64,000 nucleotides of DNA from Rotaria macrura. Its lineage: Eukaryota; Rotifera; Eurotatoria; Philodinida; Philodinidae. A program made the translations under genes and the position numbers. The stretch spans positions 104,150 to 168,149 of the forward strand of contig OENT01000185.1 in NCBI GenBank assembly GCA_900239685.1. Direction: 5' to 3'. This document shows positions 33,063-43,409 of the stretch, piece by piece; position 1 is the first letter of the stretch; every line of letters starts with the position of its first letter. The notes under the pieces were generated by a model. The model saw only the letters and a program-made list of their open reading frames with translations. It had not been told where the DNA came from and did not search any database.

Positions 33063-33359
33063 AAGAAAGTCTATTTATTAAATACGCCTGCTCGAGAAAT
33101 TTATAATGATGGCCTTAACGACAAATTATCACGAGGACCCGAAAAATTTCTAGTGCTTGAGCCTTTTGCTACAGGTTTCGAATTATTTTGTTTAATTATT
33201 TTTCCCTATATAAATACTGTTATTTTCACTTGTGATTCAAGTAAATCTATCCCACCACATATCGGACGCTTAAATGCTGAATATTTAAATGCTGTTTTTC
33301 TCAAAGCTGATGTTGAAAAATGCATAATAAGAATTTCCGTAATTTTTATTTATAGATAA
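33063..33359 (+). pseudogene. Thioredoxin-like gene relic
   Basis: An open frame of about 98 codons has no convincing start or splice partners. The second half carries KSI, then RLNAEYLNAVFLKADVEKC, which is the helix 2-beta 3 region of classical thioredoxins, where LKADVEKC-type sequence follows the active-site helix. At the point where the CGPC redox motif should stand the frame reads TCDSSKS, so both active-site cysteines of the pair are not preserved. The strand and helix before it are not recognisable, and the frame ends soon after. Best read as a decayed copy or fragment and not a working oxidoreductase. Confidence 0.5.
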
Positions 33360-34191
33360 TAAATACTGTTCTTGTATTTTGACAGAATATGGTGAAATGA
33401 CTGTGAGAATGCGGTCGTAGATCATGCACCTGAATTACGATGCAATATGGAACTAGTACGATTGTTTACAGTAAATTAAGGCGTAGAAACGGTCGTTTAC
33501 AATAATTTGCAATGGCAACTGTGCCTCTTCTCCTGATTATTTGATAAAGCAAATGGAATAGATTTTAATAAAGTAAGTCAGATAAATTATGAATATAATT
33601 TCAATTCTTTTTTCATAAAAATAGACGAAAGATAAGGCAACGACCAATATGCGATATTAACCATCAGAGATAGATACTATGTTCATTTCTACAGTGTGTT
33701 ATGTTGTGTTGTACAATCTTTATTGGTTTTTTTTACACATCAGTCTCAAAGAAGGTAACAGATTGATCAAATGTCTTTCCAAATTTATCTAGTAATGACA
33801 TTTAAATTGTACTTTGTTCATTATGAAATGATGATCAATGATAAATATCACAAAATATTAAAAAAATTGTAGTCAGAAAGAAACATCTGTTATCTTCATC
33901 TGAAAAGATAATCATATGTTTCTGTATATGAATAAGTGGACTATATAAAAAGTCTGTATCAACAAAGTTTTACACAATAGATTTCTTTTATAGTTGATCG
34001 GTTACCTAGGAGAATCATTTCGATAGTCGGATCTGATCGGATTCTTGACAGCAGCAACATCCAGTGTGATGTGAAATTTTAGTGAAACTGATAAATTCCT
34101 GTTGGAATCCAGGTAGTGAATCGTAATCCAGATTCATAGTATCATGATCCGATCATATCTTACCGTCGGATCCGATGCAACGTGTCCGAGA
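33360..34191. other. Gene-free stretch ending in GGATCCGA-word repeat
   Basis: AT-rich up to about 34010, then words such as CGGATCTGATCGGATT and CCGTCGGATCCGATG similar to those in the 27361-29940 element. These resume after the fold-back element at 34192-34564, so that element appears inserted in an older repeat. Confidence 0.4.
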
Positions 34192-34564
34192 TAGGGATGT
34201 AACAATACCATTTGCTGATACCTAAAGATTGCCAATTTTCATAATGAAGATCTATGAATACCAACAATATTGTGTGTCACTTATAACCAAAGAACTTAGC
34301 TCTATCTGGTAGAAGAATATAAAATACCAATATCAACAAAAGATTCCCAGTACTGGTGAGTATTGGTAAAAAAACGGTAATTTTCACCGATACTCACCAA
34401 TACTGGAGATCTTTTCTGTTGGTATTGGTATTTTATATTCTTCTACCAGATAGAGCTAAGTTCTTTGGTTATAAGTGACACAAGTTATTGGTTGATATTG
34501 CCAGATCTTCATTGTAATAACTGGCAATCTTTAGGTATCAGCAAATGGTATTGTTACATCCCTA
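34192..34564. mobile_element. hAT-like palindromic MITE
   Basis: The ends are inverted TAGGGATGTAACAATACC. Nearly the whole 373 bp folds back on itself, with arms containing GATACCTAAAGATTGCCA and CTATCTGGTAGAAGAATAT. The 8-bp flanks (gtccgaga and gtctgagg) agree at 6 of 8 positions, consistent with an aged hAT duplication. The interior carries repeated TATTGGTA words. There is no coding capacity. Confidence 0.75.
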
Positions 34565-35017
34565 GTCTGAGGGCTTTAGCGAACCTCTAGTGTTGGCTCC
34601 AGATACTGAATTGTGTCCAAATAATAAAATATGAAATTTCCGTTGGATCCGTTATTAGTTCCTCAACCCGGAATACCATCGGATTTTGTCGCCTCGTCTG
34701 ATCTTATAAAACCCGATAGGATTCATTTACTTGGGTATAATAAAATCAATGATAGGCACAGCAGATATTGTACATTTCCAATTGTTATCAGAAGCACGTC
34801 TAATAACTGTGCACGGTTCCTACATCTATATCGACCTGTCCGAGTGTGATGGAATCACCCTTTGAAAATGAATTGTTTTCATATGTAAATAATTCGTTCG
34901 ACAAATGATCGATGCTAGACCCATCATGACGAATAAAGACTTAATTTAAATTAGCATTAGAGATCCGAAAAAATAAATTTGAGGTTGTGAAAAATCAGAT
35001 AATAAAGAGGATGGTAT
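34565..35017. repeat. Continuation of a degraded GGATCCGA-word repeat
   Basis: Words such as CCGTTGGATCC, CATCGGATTTTGTC and CCCGATAGGATT run to about 34730, and a degenerate end-like ATCGACCTGTCC lies near 34830. This may be the other half of an old copy of the CCCAGGTC family interrupted by the 34192 element. Confidence 0.35.
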
Positions 35018-36467
35018 CCCAGGTCGTTCGTTCCGGAGAAAGGATCCGGCTGGAACCCGCAGGAAACGGGATATTTTCCGGATTCTTCCTGCCGGTTCCG
35101 GTGTATTTCCGGCCAGAAAAATAACCGGAACATGGAAGCAGTATTCCGGCTGGAATTATCCATATCCGGAACCTGGATATTCCGGAGACTTCCGGAAACC
35201 GGAAATTTCAAGGAAATACCTCGGATCAGCCAGGAAACTACCGGAGCTATGGCAAGTTCCACCAGGATCCAACCGGAAAATACAATAATCCGGTAAAGAA
35301 GCATCGGAAAAGAGTCGGAATCCACCGTATTCCGACCAAATTATTTCTGCTTTGGAAATCAGGCCTCCGCTTGGAAAACAATTACATCCAATATTAAATT
35401 CTCATTTATATCATTCCTTGGTATCCAAATCATCATTTTATAAAAAAGACATTTAAAGGTCTTTTTTGGGATTTTTTTCCTAATTCCTTCATTTTAAGGA
35501 TTTTTGCAGATTTCTTTCATGGAATCGGTAGAGAATCAAATTCTAAGACTTTCGAGCGAAAGAAATTCTTAATTATATCGTTCCTAGATACGCAAATCAT
35601 CATTTTACAAAAAAAGACCTTTAAAGGTCTTTTTTGGGATTTTTTTTCTAATTCCTTTAATTTAAGGACAATGTCCATGAGTTGGATAGTTTACCGTATA
35701 TTGATGAGTTCGCTTGAAAATTTTAGATGTGTTGGTTAAAGTGTTATTGGTTTCAGTGCATTAATTTGCCTTCGAAATTTGTTGCTAAAAATTTGAAATG
35801 ATAGGTCCTTTAGAGACTTTAGAAGCGTCACTTACCTTGACTGAAGACTCAGGAAAGGCTCAAAACGCTGGTGTTTAACATGTGTGCTGTTCTTACACAT
35901 ATCGTTTTCGGTTTGTCAAAGTCTAAAAATCTGATTTTTAGGTCTTCGGGCTGAAAATTCCTATTTTTGAGACAAAAGCGAGTTTGTAGAGAAATGTATA
36001 ATGTTTCACTAGAATTTCATTTGTTCCCAGGGTATTTTCTGGTGTGTTTTAGGCTTGTTTAAAAAAGAAGTAAAACCAGGATTCAAAGTTCGGAGACTTT
36101 ACTTAGTAATTCTGAGTATTTAGCGCTGTTTGGGAAACGGCCAGATGAGTTTTCGTGAGCTTAGTGGAAACAGTCAGATCTGAGCCGTGTTCTCTCAGGA
36201 TGGGAAAATTGCTTTTTCCGTTATCGGTAACCGGTCCAGAAATGGTCGTATCTGGACCGTATGTGGTCCGGGCTTGGAAATGGTATTTTCCGTCGACGGA
36301 TACTGAATAGGAAACGAGAATCATATCCTTGGATACGTTTCGGTGCCCGGAATTGCTGGGAAGTAAGCCGGATCCGGAAGCCGGAACAGATTTCGGAAAC
36401 CCGTTGCCGGAATTCGTCGGAATAACACGGGACCCGGCCGGTTCCCGCCGTACGTCTCGGACCTGGG
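35018..36467. mobile_element. CCCAGGTC-family element, CCGGAA-word type (1.45 kb)
   Basis: The left end CCCAGGTCGTTCG faces an inverted right end (CCCAGGTCCGAGACG), with the dinucleotide at on both sides. The outer 300-370 bp on each side are GC-rich and made of degenerate CCGGAA/TTCCGG words. The middle (about 35340-36100) is AT-rich and holds a direct duplication. No transposase gene is present, although the GC-rich ends give spurious open frames on the minus strand. Confidence 0.7.
35412..35670 (+). repeat. Tandem-like duplication with an internal palindrome
   Basis: Two related copies of about 90 bp start near 35412 and 35578. Both contain AAATCATCATTTTA, then a palindromic AAGACCTTTAAAGGTCTTTT (second copy; the first reads AAGACATTTAAAGGTCTTTT), then TTGGGATTTTTT. 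The copies are offset by about 166 bp. Confidence 0.75.
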
Positions 36468-37028
36468 ATACAATCATTCTAACTTCGTTTTGTTAATAGT
36501 TCTTAAAAGGTGGTGTTTTTCTCGAATACTGATAGAGAGAAGGAGATAAAAAGTACAGAGTATTGTACTATCGGCATCGCTCTACACGTGGGTATTTTTG
36601 TTTCGTTCGTTTGTGTAAGTCGATATCGCCTACAATGGTGGACCATTGCGTGGACAGGTCGATAACGTAGAATAACGATATCATCCGAATTGCAGGCAGT
36701 CATTCGATGATATTTTTTATCACATTGTTGCATTTTCAAACAATCATAAAAACTACGACATATTTTCAGATGACAAGATCAGTCGATTATTAAGCCGGTG
36801 TGGGTGTATAACTTAACGTTTGTCGTAGCAATGAAAGTGAAATGATGTTTGCACACAACCTAATACTATGACTTTAGTTTTAAGTTTCTTTCTTATTGAT
36901 ACTATTGACAAGAGCAAGAGATATCTCTGCATAGATAGAATAAATGTAACTTATTTGCTTAACACTCATTTGATCTCTTCTGTAAACGATAAAGTCAATA
37001 GTTAAATGTAACTTTTGGATACTTTGAG

Positions 37029-37150
37029 TGTGGTTTGGGACGTGTTTTTTTTGTTAAACCACACCAACACTCACGCCTAGGTAGCACACATCCCTTACCA
37101 ACACTGCACGCCAAATCCTCAACCAACAACACCCCACACCCTACACCCCT
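37029..37150. repeat. C-rich/A-rich strand-asymmetric segment
   Basis: A GTGTGGTTT...AAACCACAC hairpin (about 37029-37065) is followed by CA/CC-rich words ending ACACCCCTAG. On the minus strand this reads as TAGGGTGTGGGGTG-like sequence. It resembles the other word-built elements or a degenerate telomere-like tract. The borders are not clear. Confidence 0.4.
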
Positions 37151-37378
37151 AGCGTAACTCTGTAATACTATTCATCAGCTTTGAAACGAAAGGATCACGG
37201 CATTGTTGGCATTCATTTCCAGGGAAATCCGACCGAGTCAAACTCATGATATTGATGGAAATCATAGTTTTGAAGAACGTCTCCTGAGTGATAAGAACTA
37301 TCTAGAGTAGATATTTAATAATATCTGTCCACAGCCATAATTTCAGTACTACAACTTGATCTGTTCATCAGATTCTGA

Positions 37379-37513
37379 CATATGCTGGCCTCGCCGAAGA
37401 CCCTAAAAAGTCAGGACAGCTAGTCCACGTAGTATTTGAATTACGATGTAATACAATTATTACGCGAACAAAGTGTCCTAATTTTTCAGGATCTTCGGCG
37501 AGGCCTGCATATG
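37379..37513. mobile_element. 135-bp MITE with about 40-bp inverted repeats
   Basis: Arms starting CATATGCTGGCCTCGCCGAAG at left and the inverse of CATATGCAGGCCTCGCCGAAG at right match over about 40 bp, through CC(T)GAAAAATTAGGACA-like sequence. The spacer is about 55 bp. No target duplication was recognised and the superfamily is unassigned. Confidence 0.65.
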
Positions 37514-37903
37514 GAATATCTCACATATTAAGTTGAATGTTTCTAAGGATGACCCATTTTCTTAGCTATTTCTGTATGGTCCAGGCTGATTTTACCATGA
37601 AGCTGTATATCTTACATGTTTCTTTCAACTTCTTATTCTTAGCCTTGAAATGATCCTATTTCTTGAGAGAAACTCAAATCTGAAAATCACGATTTTCATC
37701 GGAAATCCATTTCCCCGAGAATCCTATTGGTCAAAGGAAAGCCTATATAGGGCAGAAATTTTCAGGAAACGAGTATTGCTATACACTGTTCCCCTGATGG
37801 AAATTTTAGACCATACTATCTTATTCTTAGCACGAATTTTGAAACACCAAGATTGTCTAAAACTATGTTTTCTTTTTAATGTTGGCGGAGTCATGAAAAA
37901 TGA

Positions 37904-38204
37904 CCCAGGTCAAACAGAACGATCTGTAAACGGTCGTATACGGTGAAAACACGGCCCATTACGGCATCGTATTATCCCGTTTTAACAAGGTCAGTAATAC
38001 GGCCGTATGTTCTATAGAATACGATAGTATTACGCTGTCTTTACGAGGGTTTCACGTCGTATGTGCGCGGTGTCAGTGTACGTCCGTAATACTGACCTTG
38101 TTAAAACGCCATAATACGGCTTAAAACGGTCGTTTAACCGTGGTATACGATATAAAAACGACCGTTTACGATACTGTAACGGTGGCCGTTTTGATTGACC
38201 TGGG
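37904..38204. mobile_element. CCCAGGTC-family element, AAACGGTCGT-word type (301 bp)
   Basis: The left end CCCAGGTCAAACAGAACG faces the inverse of CCCAGGTCAATCAAAACGG. The dinucleotide ga flanks both sides. The interior is palindromic (arms with GTTTTAACAAGGTCAGTAATACGG and its inverse) and rich in CGTATACGG and AAACGGTCGT words. The small open frames on both strands are by-products of the symmetry. Confidence 0.75.
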
Positions 38205-38684
38205 GATGTCTCTTTATTTTGAACTGAAACGTTTATGCAAGTCACAAGCTTTTAATAAGAACTAGTGAAGACATATAATTAGCTAAATACACGTCTTATC
38301 AGACGACAATGAATTGTCGGTTTAAATAGTTAGATTTAAACTTAAAAGATGAGGTAATTGTTAAAAGATTGCCAGTTTCATATAACTTCTCAGTTCTGCT
38401 GATCGACTTCATGATAAACCTTTTGTCTTTAAAGACTTAATTTTCTCACTCATATCACATCAATGGTTCTTTTTTCTAAGAGAATGAATCGCTCAGATTA
38501 GCTCACGAAAATTTAAACTGTTTAAGAGACAGCAATGACTACTTCATAACATTCAGGTACCTTTTTTTTAAATCCATCTACTTTACGCATATTTCTGGTT
38601 GACAGTGTTTAACCTTTCGAATGATTTATAACGTTGCTCAAAACCAAACGTTTTTTTTACGTTCGAAAATTGAAGAAGTTATAT
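38205..38684. other. Spacer downstream of the GDSL gene
   Basis: AT-rich, with nothing recognised. It should contain the 3' UTR of the minus-strand esterase gene. Confidence 0.4.
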
Positions 38685-39626
38685 TCAGATCAATTTATGA
38701 ACATATACAAGGATAGTTAGTAAAATGTAAGATTTCGATGAAGAAAAACCTGTATGAGTTGACGAATAAATGAAATTTTCTATATCTTTGCCAATAATTT
38801 CATGTATAATAGTTGTAAAATGATAAGCATCAATAAAAGCATATTCGTTAGGATTTGCACATTTTGAAAGAATAGAATAATTAACTATATTCCAGCATGC
38901 ATCATTTTTATTTAATTGATACACCGAATTATTCGAAAGAATATTAGTCACTAATGCGTATACGTCAAAGACTTTTATAGATAAGTCCGGATTTTGAGCT
39001 TGAATTTCAGTAATATTCAATGATAGGTAGGTGTTATGTTGATTGACTAAAGTATTTAATCTTGAATCATTACGATTACTTACAGGAAATGATTCCAGTG
39101 GCGGAACGTTCATTATAATTAAATTTTCTGCTCCAACAACAAGTAAATCGTTCACTGCAGCTATTTCAGCAGCAACTACTACACTTGAAGATAAACTTTC
39201 ATTAATAAGATATTCATTACCACTTGCCCATATAATATATTGTGTACTTGAGAAATGAACAGTATTCATGTTAGTAGTAGCTAAATAATTGAAAATCTGT
39301 TGACGAATACCACGTACACTTGTTCTACTTGGTCCAGTATAACCTGTTATGAGATTATCGTTATCGATTGTTGCATCACCGTAAGCGTAATTCTTAATAA
39401 AAGATATATTGAGGGTGTCTATCCAAATGGGACCGTTAGTAAAACGGCCATGGTAGTAAGGTGGCACCAGTGGCCATTGATGATTTGTTAGTTTATATAC
39501 ATTGCCTGTATCCGTATTTGAATCACCGAAAGTGACGATAGTGTTGAATGGAAATTCTCTTGCATTCGTTTGAACTTCATCAATAAAAATGATAACAACT
39601 ATCAAATGGATAGTTATAAAATACAT
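38685..39626 (-). CDS. Secreted GDSL (SGNH-fold) esterase/lipase, intronless
   Basis: A single 313-aa open frame. Seen: a hydrophobic N-terminal signal (residues 1-22, MYFITIHLIVVIIF...); GDSL block I as FGDSNTDTGN with nucleophile S36; block II region GRFTNG (60-65); block III as GNEY (137-139) where GxND is usual; block V DAYH with D266 and H269; about nine N-x-S/T sequons; and a C-terminal Ser-rich then hydrophobic tail that could be a GPI-anchor signal. The family hydrolyses ester bonds in lipids or acetylated sugars, outside or at the cell surface. The ATG just before the signal peptide is the natural start. Every other gene in this window has introns. That, the layout resembling plant or fungal GDSL lipases, and its place among mobile elements make foreign origin possible but unproven. 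The exact substrate cannot be told. Confidence 0.85.
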   Translation of the reverse strand: MYFITIHLIVVIIFIDEVQTNAREFPFNTIVTFGDSNTDTGNVYKLTNHQWPLVPPYYHGRFTNGPIWIDTLNISFIKNYAYGDATIDNDNLITGYTGPSRTSVRGIRQQIFNYLATTNMNTVHFSSTQYIIWASGNEYLINESLSSSVVVAAEIAAVNDLLVVGAENLIIMNVPPLESFPVSNRNDSRLNTLVNQHNTYLSLNITEIQAQNPDLSIKVFDVYALVTNILSNNSVYQLNKNDACWNIVNYSILSKCANPNEYAFIDAYHFTTIIHEIIGKDIENFIYSSTHTGFSSSKSYILLTILVYVHKLI

Positions 39627-41014
39627 TTATTTCAGTATAGGAAAGATTCCTTTGTAATTTTTTTTAATATGAATAATAATGAGGACAGAGGAGACCTAAA
39701 AAGCTTGTTTTTATACACGTTGCTGATTCACTTGATATGTACAGGTGGATTTTATCTCGTGTACTATTTACATGAAACGCTTGCTTGATTCAAGTCGGAT
39801 TTCTCAATGGCTTTCAATAGTCAAAATCAGTCAACCGTGTTAAACACTAGTGAAGACACATAATATGACGAAAAACTTGTTAGAGCCGAAGTTTTTGTGC
39901 AAACGGTATTGTATCAATAATTTCGAGCAAATTATTTAAATACATTTACTAATACAAAACAGACGGCCTTTTTTGTACTTCTTGTATAAAATAGAATACT
40001 ATAACAAAGTCAAAAGAGTATAAAGTAACGCTTTCGTTATTTTCTAATAACAGAATAAATAAGCAGACAAACGAACCATAACTATTTTATGTATGTGATA
40101 AAAAAATTTCATTATACGACTATAATTGTGTGACTCTATTTCTTACGATTCAAGGAAATGACTGTCTTATGCAAAAGTCAATGTGATGTATATTTTCATT
40201 TGACTGATATGAAGAATGAAGATAAATTTATAGTTTCATTGTTTAATTATTATTTCGAAATCTGCATGTCTTACGATCGATAGTTTGCGATGGGAAACTA
40301 TTGCTACCAATCCAAAAAAATACGGAAAAAGACTATAAGCATTCTGAGTAAAATATTTGAATCTATCTCTCGGTTGTCAATTTTAAGATTTTCTAAGAAA
40401 ATAAAATAAACAAAGTAATGGATACTTACCTGATTATTCGATTCACTAACAGCTAATATCATAGTCATTCTATATATATGTTTAAAGAGGCATTTATATC
40501 TAAATAATGAAGCAACGATATGCTTAATTGCTCTTTAAACAGTCTCTTTAAATACAATTGATAGAATGAATTGTAGAAATTTTTTATCATTTTCGAAAAA
40601 GACCCAAATTTATGCTCATGTATTAAACAATCGTGAAAGATCTTTTATCCTGAGTCCGTTTGTTAGTTTCTTATTTCAAGAATCGTGAAGAAATTGTTTC
40701 CAAAGATTTATACGAATTTTTCATTCAAACGATGAACAATAAAAAAGATTGTGAAGTTACTGTATCTCATAAAGGCAGTAACAAGAACATTAAACTCGCT
40801 CTCCATCACATGCACTCTAACTACAGCCACCCATATACTATTCTAAAGTTAATTGAAAGCATCTTGAATCGTCAATAAACGTTCAGTAAAATTTAAAATC
40901 AGTTGAACCCGTCTTTCATGATCTGTGATAGTGGGGAGAAGGGTGTTTGTCACTAACGATCAGTAGAAGACAAGGGTGGGTCAAAACTTTCTACCTCAAA
41001 TCTCCGTTCACAGC
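39627..41014. other. Gene-free AT-rich stretch upstream of the GDSL gene
   Basis: Should carry the esterase promoter. A short open frame at 40660-40878 (+), with IVSKDLYEFFIQTMNNKKDC, is coding-like in composition but has no recognised family and no splice partners. Nothing else is seen. Confidence 0.4.
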
Positions 41015-41409
41015 CCCAGGTCAAAGAAAACGGCGTCGTAAACGACCTCAAACGGTGAAAAACAGCGCTATTACGAGCCGTAATCCGTCAGCCCGTTTTA
41101 TGATCGGCCGTTTAGTGCAGTAAACGATCATCGATTTTACATGAAACGGTCATCATTTTCCGCCGTATGTTAGCCGTAAAACGGTACTCTGAAAGTAATG
41201 CGAGAAGCAATATTGCATAATATTGCACGATATTGTGTGGAGATCGTTTTTCAGAATACCGTTTCACTGCGAACATACGGCGAAAAACGATTGCCGTTTC
41301 TTGTAAAAACGATGATCGTTTACTGCACTAAACGGTGGATCATAAAACGGGCTGACGGATTACGGCCCGTAATAGCGCCGTTAAAAACATACGGAATGAT
41401 CGACCTGGG
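41015..41409. mobile_element. CCCAGGTC-family element, AAACGG-word type (395 bp)
   Basis: The left end CCCAGGTCAAAGAAAACGG resembles that of the 37904 copy; the right end is the inverse of CCCAGGTCGATCATTCCG. Long palindromic arms contain GTAATCCGTCAGCCCGTTTTATGA and its inverse. The flanking dinucleotides are gc and ac (one mismatch). Its interior words (AAACGGTCAT, TAAACGATCAT) match those of the 37904 element, so these two form a sub-family. Confidence 0.75.
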
Positions 41410-41842
41410 ACATGTTTTACAAAATCGGGATTAGAAGCAATAGAAAATTTTAACCGAAAATAGGCGGTCGCCAGTTCCCTAACAAGATCAAGCGTTTTAA
41501 GTACAGCCGACAATAAATTGGACTTATTCTACACTCGAAAAACATGTTTGAATTTTTCATATTAAATATTAGAATCGCATATTCTAGAGCATCCACATCT
41601 GTACGAAGCGATAAACTCCCTCTCCTGCACTCTTGCACCCGCATTTAGATACCTCTTTATTGTTTACGACATTTCCATCTTCGGCATTTTTATCTGTCAA
41701 CATTTTTTCTTTCGATCAAATTAGTGTTGGCCATTGAAACATTACACCGAAAACATTAGTTTTCTCAGGTTTTTTTGTCACAATGATGATGACCTGTTAG
41801 ACAAGCTGTTCCTATTTTTTAATAGAGGTCGTTTCAATATTA

Positions 41843-42116
41843 CCCAGGAGGAAGGTTACCGACCACTATAAATTACAGTAAAAGGCCGCTTCTTGGCCAT
41901 AATTTACCGTACACAACCGTAAGTCCAGTCTATGATTTATGATCGTTTTCGCGCCATAATTTTTACGTATTCGTATCATATAGCAACCTTAGACAGCTAT
42001 GCTTCCGTTAAAATACAGTCGTAAATCATAGACCATGATTACGAACGTATTTGTACTGTATACGTTCCGTATTTGATCATAAACGACCGTATACCTGTCG
42101 CATGTTTTCACCTGGG
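41843..42116. mobile_element. CCCAGG-family element, CGTAAT-word type (274 bp)
   Basis: Left end CCCAGGAGGAAGG; right end the inverse of CCCAGGTGAAAACATGCG. The dinucleotide ta flanks both sides. Interior palindromic words include AATTTACCGTA, GTCTATGATTTA with its inverse, and CGTATAC. There is no coding capacity. Confidence 0.65.
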
Positions 42117-42874
42117 TAGCCTATCAATTTTTCTTGACTACTCGACTGTTTCATCTTACTGTTTTGTCGTTTGGCATTTTTGCCGAAGTTTCCTATCTCA
42201 TTCAGTATTATCATCAGTGGAATATTCCCATCGCCTTGTAAAACATAAGTCAATAGTGTGATCCTCTCGTAATTGACATTTCTGCGCATATTTAAAATTT
42301 ATATGCATGCTTATTTTCTACTTATTTATTTTTTCTGTTGAACGATTTAAGCCACAACGTTAACAAGGTACAATCAGAAAATTATTCTAGATGTAAAATA
42401 AGATATATGCTACACAGAGAACGAGATTTTTACACAAGTCCAAAATATGATTCAAATCGAATTATTTTGATAAAAAAATCAGCTATTCAATTCAATGATC
42501 GTCTACGTTATATATATATCTAAACTTTTAAACTACTGATCCTCTTGTCTATTGCTAGACAAATTATTTCTTGATCTTATACAGCATCTTTAGTTCTAAG
42601 CACAAAATTTAACCAAATAAAAATTCACACCATTTGTGCTAGTTTAATCTATGCAAGAAATAAAATGATCTAGATATTCATGAAGTCACCATCGAAGTTC
42701 TCATCCTATCATCAGTTCGTGATGAGTTCACTCGATTTCCTAATCGATGAGAATCCTCGAAATGATGCGTTGGTATCGACTTATATTTGCATTCATACCC
42801 AATGTTTGGAAATAGTTTCGCATCTTCTCTACACACATAATCACATCGATTCATACTTTCCTCAAATACAGCAG
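42117..42874. other. Gene-free stretch
   Basis: AT-rich spacer between two small elements. Short overlapping open frames on both strands (42678-42887) lack family similarity. Nothing supported. Confidence 0.4.
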
Positions 42875-43011
42875 TAGAGTACTGCAACCCATGGGTCGGG
42901 TACCCGTACCTAGGTATGGGTACGACATTAACGGGGACCGGTAGGGTACGGGTAAGGAATTGTGTTTGGGTCGGATACGGGTACGAAAAGTCGTACCTGT
43001 GCAGTACTCTA
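42875..43011. mobile_element. 137-bp palindromic element built of GGGTACGG words
   Basis: Ends TAGAGTACTGCA and its inverse TGCAGTACTCTA. The interior consists of repeats of GGGTACCCGTACC, GGGTACGGGTA and similar, far more GC-rich than its surroundings. The TAG start resembles hAT ends, but no target duplication is visible. Confidence 0.65.
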
Positions 43012-43121
43012 TTGAATTGTTAGGTTTGTTTTTTCTTGACAGAAGGTCTTATGCTCATCAATTAAATGAAAGAAAACCTTCTATTTAAAGTAGTTTTAAC
43101 CCATGTCAGCTTGTTAAGATA

Positions 43122-43409
43122 TCACAAGAGATTTATTTCATAAACAAACAAACAATATTCACTGAGGATTGCCGTGTTGTATTCTATTCTATTTTCATTA
43201 TCAATACAACAACTAGTTAACTCATTACAAAGAATATCTGCAAATCCAATATTAACAAAAAAATGAAATGTTCGTTCATTCTTAGTTTGTTTTACTTGAA
43301 ATTTATTACAAAGATTTCTTCGTATCTGTAAATCATATTCTTTTATTGATTCTTTTACTATTTTTTCATACATCAAGATATATTGAGGATTTCTCATCAG
43401 ATTGCTCAA
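43122..43409 (-). other. Unidentified coding-like open frame
   Basis: A 95-residue minus-strand frame has exon-like composition (for example NPQYILMYEKIVKESIKEYDL). A CAAG-type acceptor could join it upstream, but no partner exon or known domain was found. It could be a gene relic or chance. Confidence 0.25.

Noticed and set aside
36103..36477. Minus-strand frame of 124 codons
   Set aside because: Lies in the CCGG-word right end of the 35018-36467 element, where GC-rich repeats suppress stops; no protein similarity seen.
27361..42116. piggyBac assignment for the CCCAGGTC family, because the ends begin CCC
   Set aside because: piggyBac duplicates TTAA; none of the six copies is flanked by TTAA.
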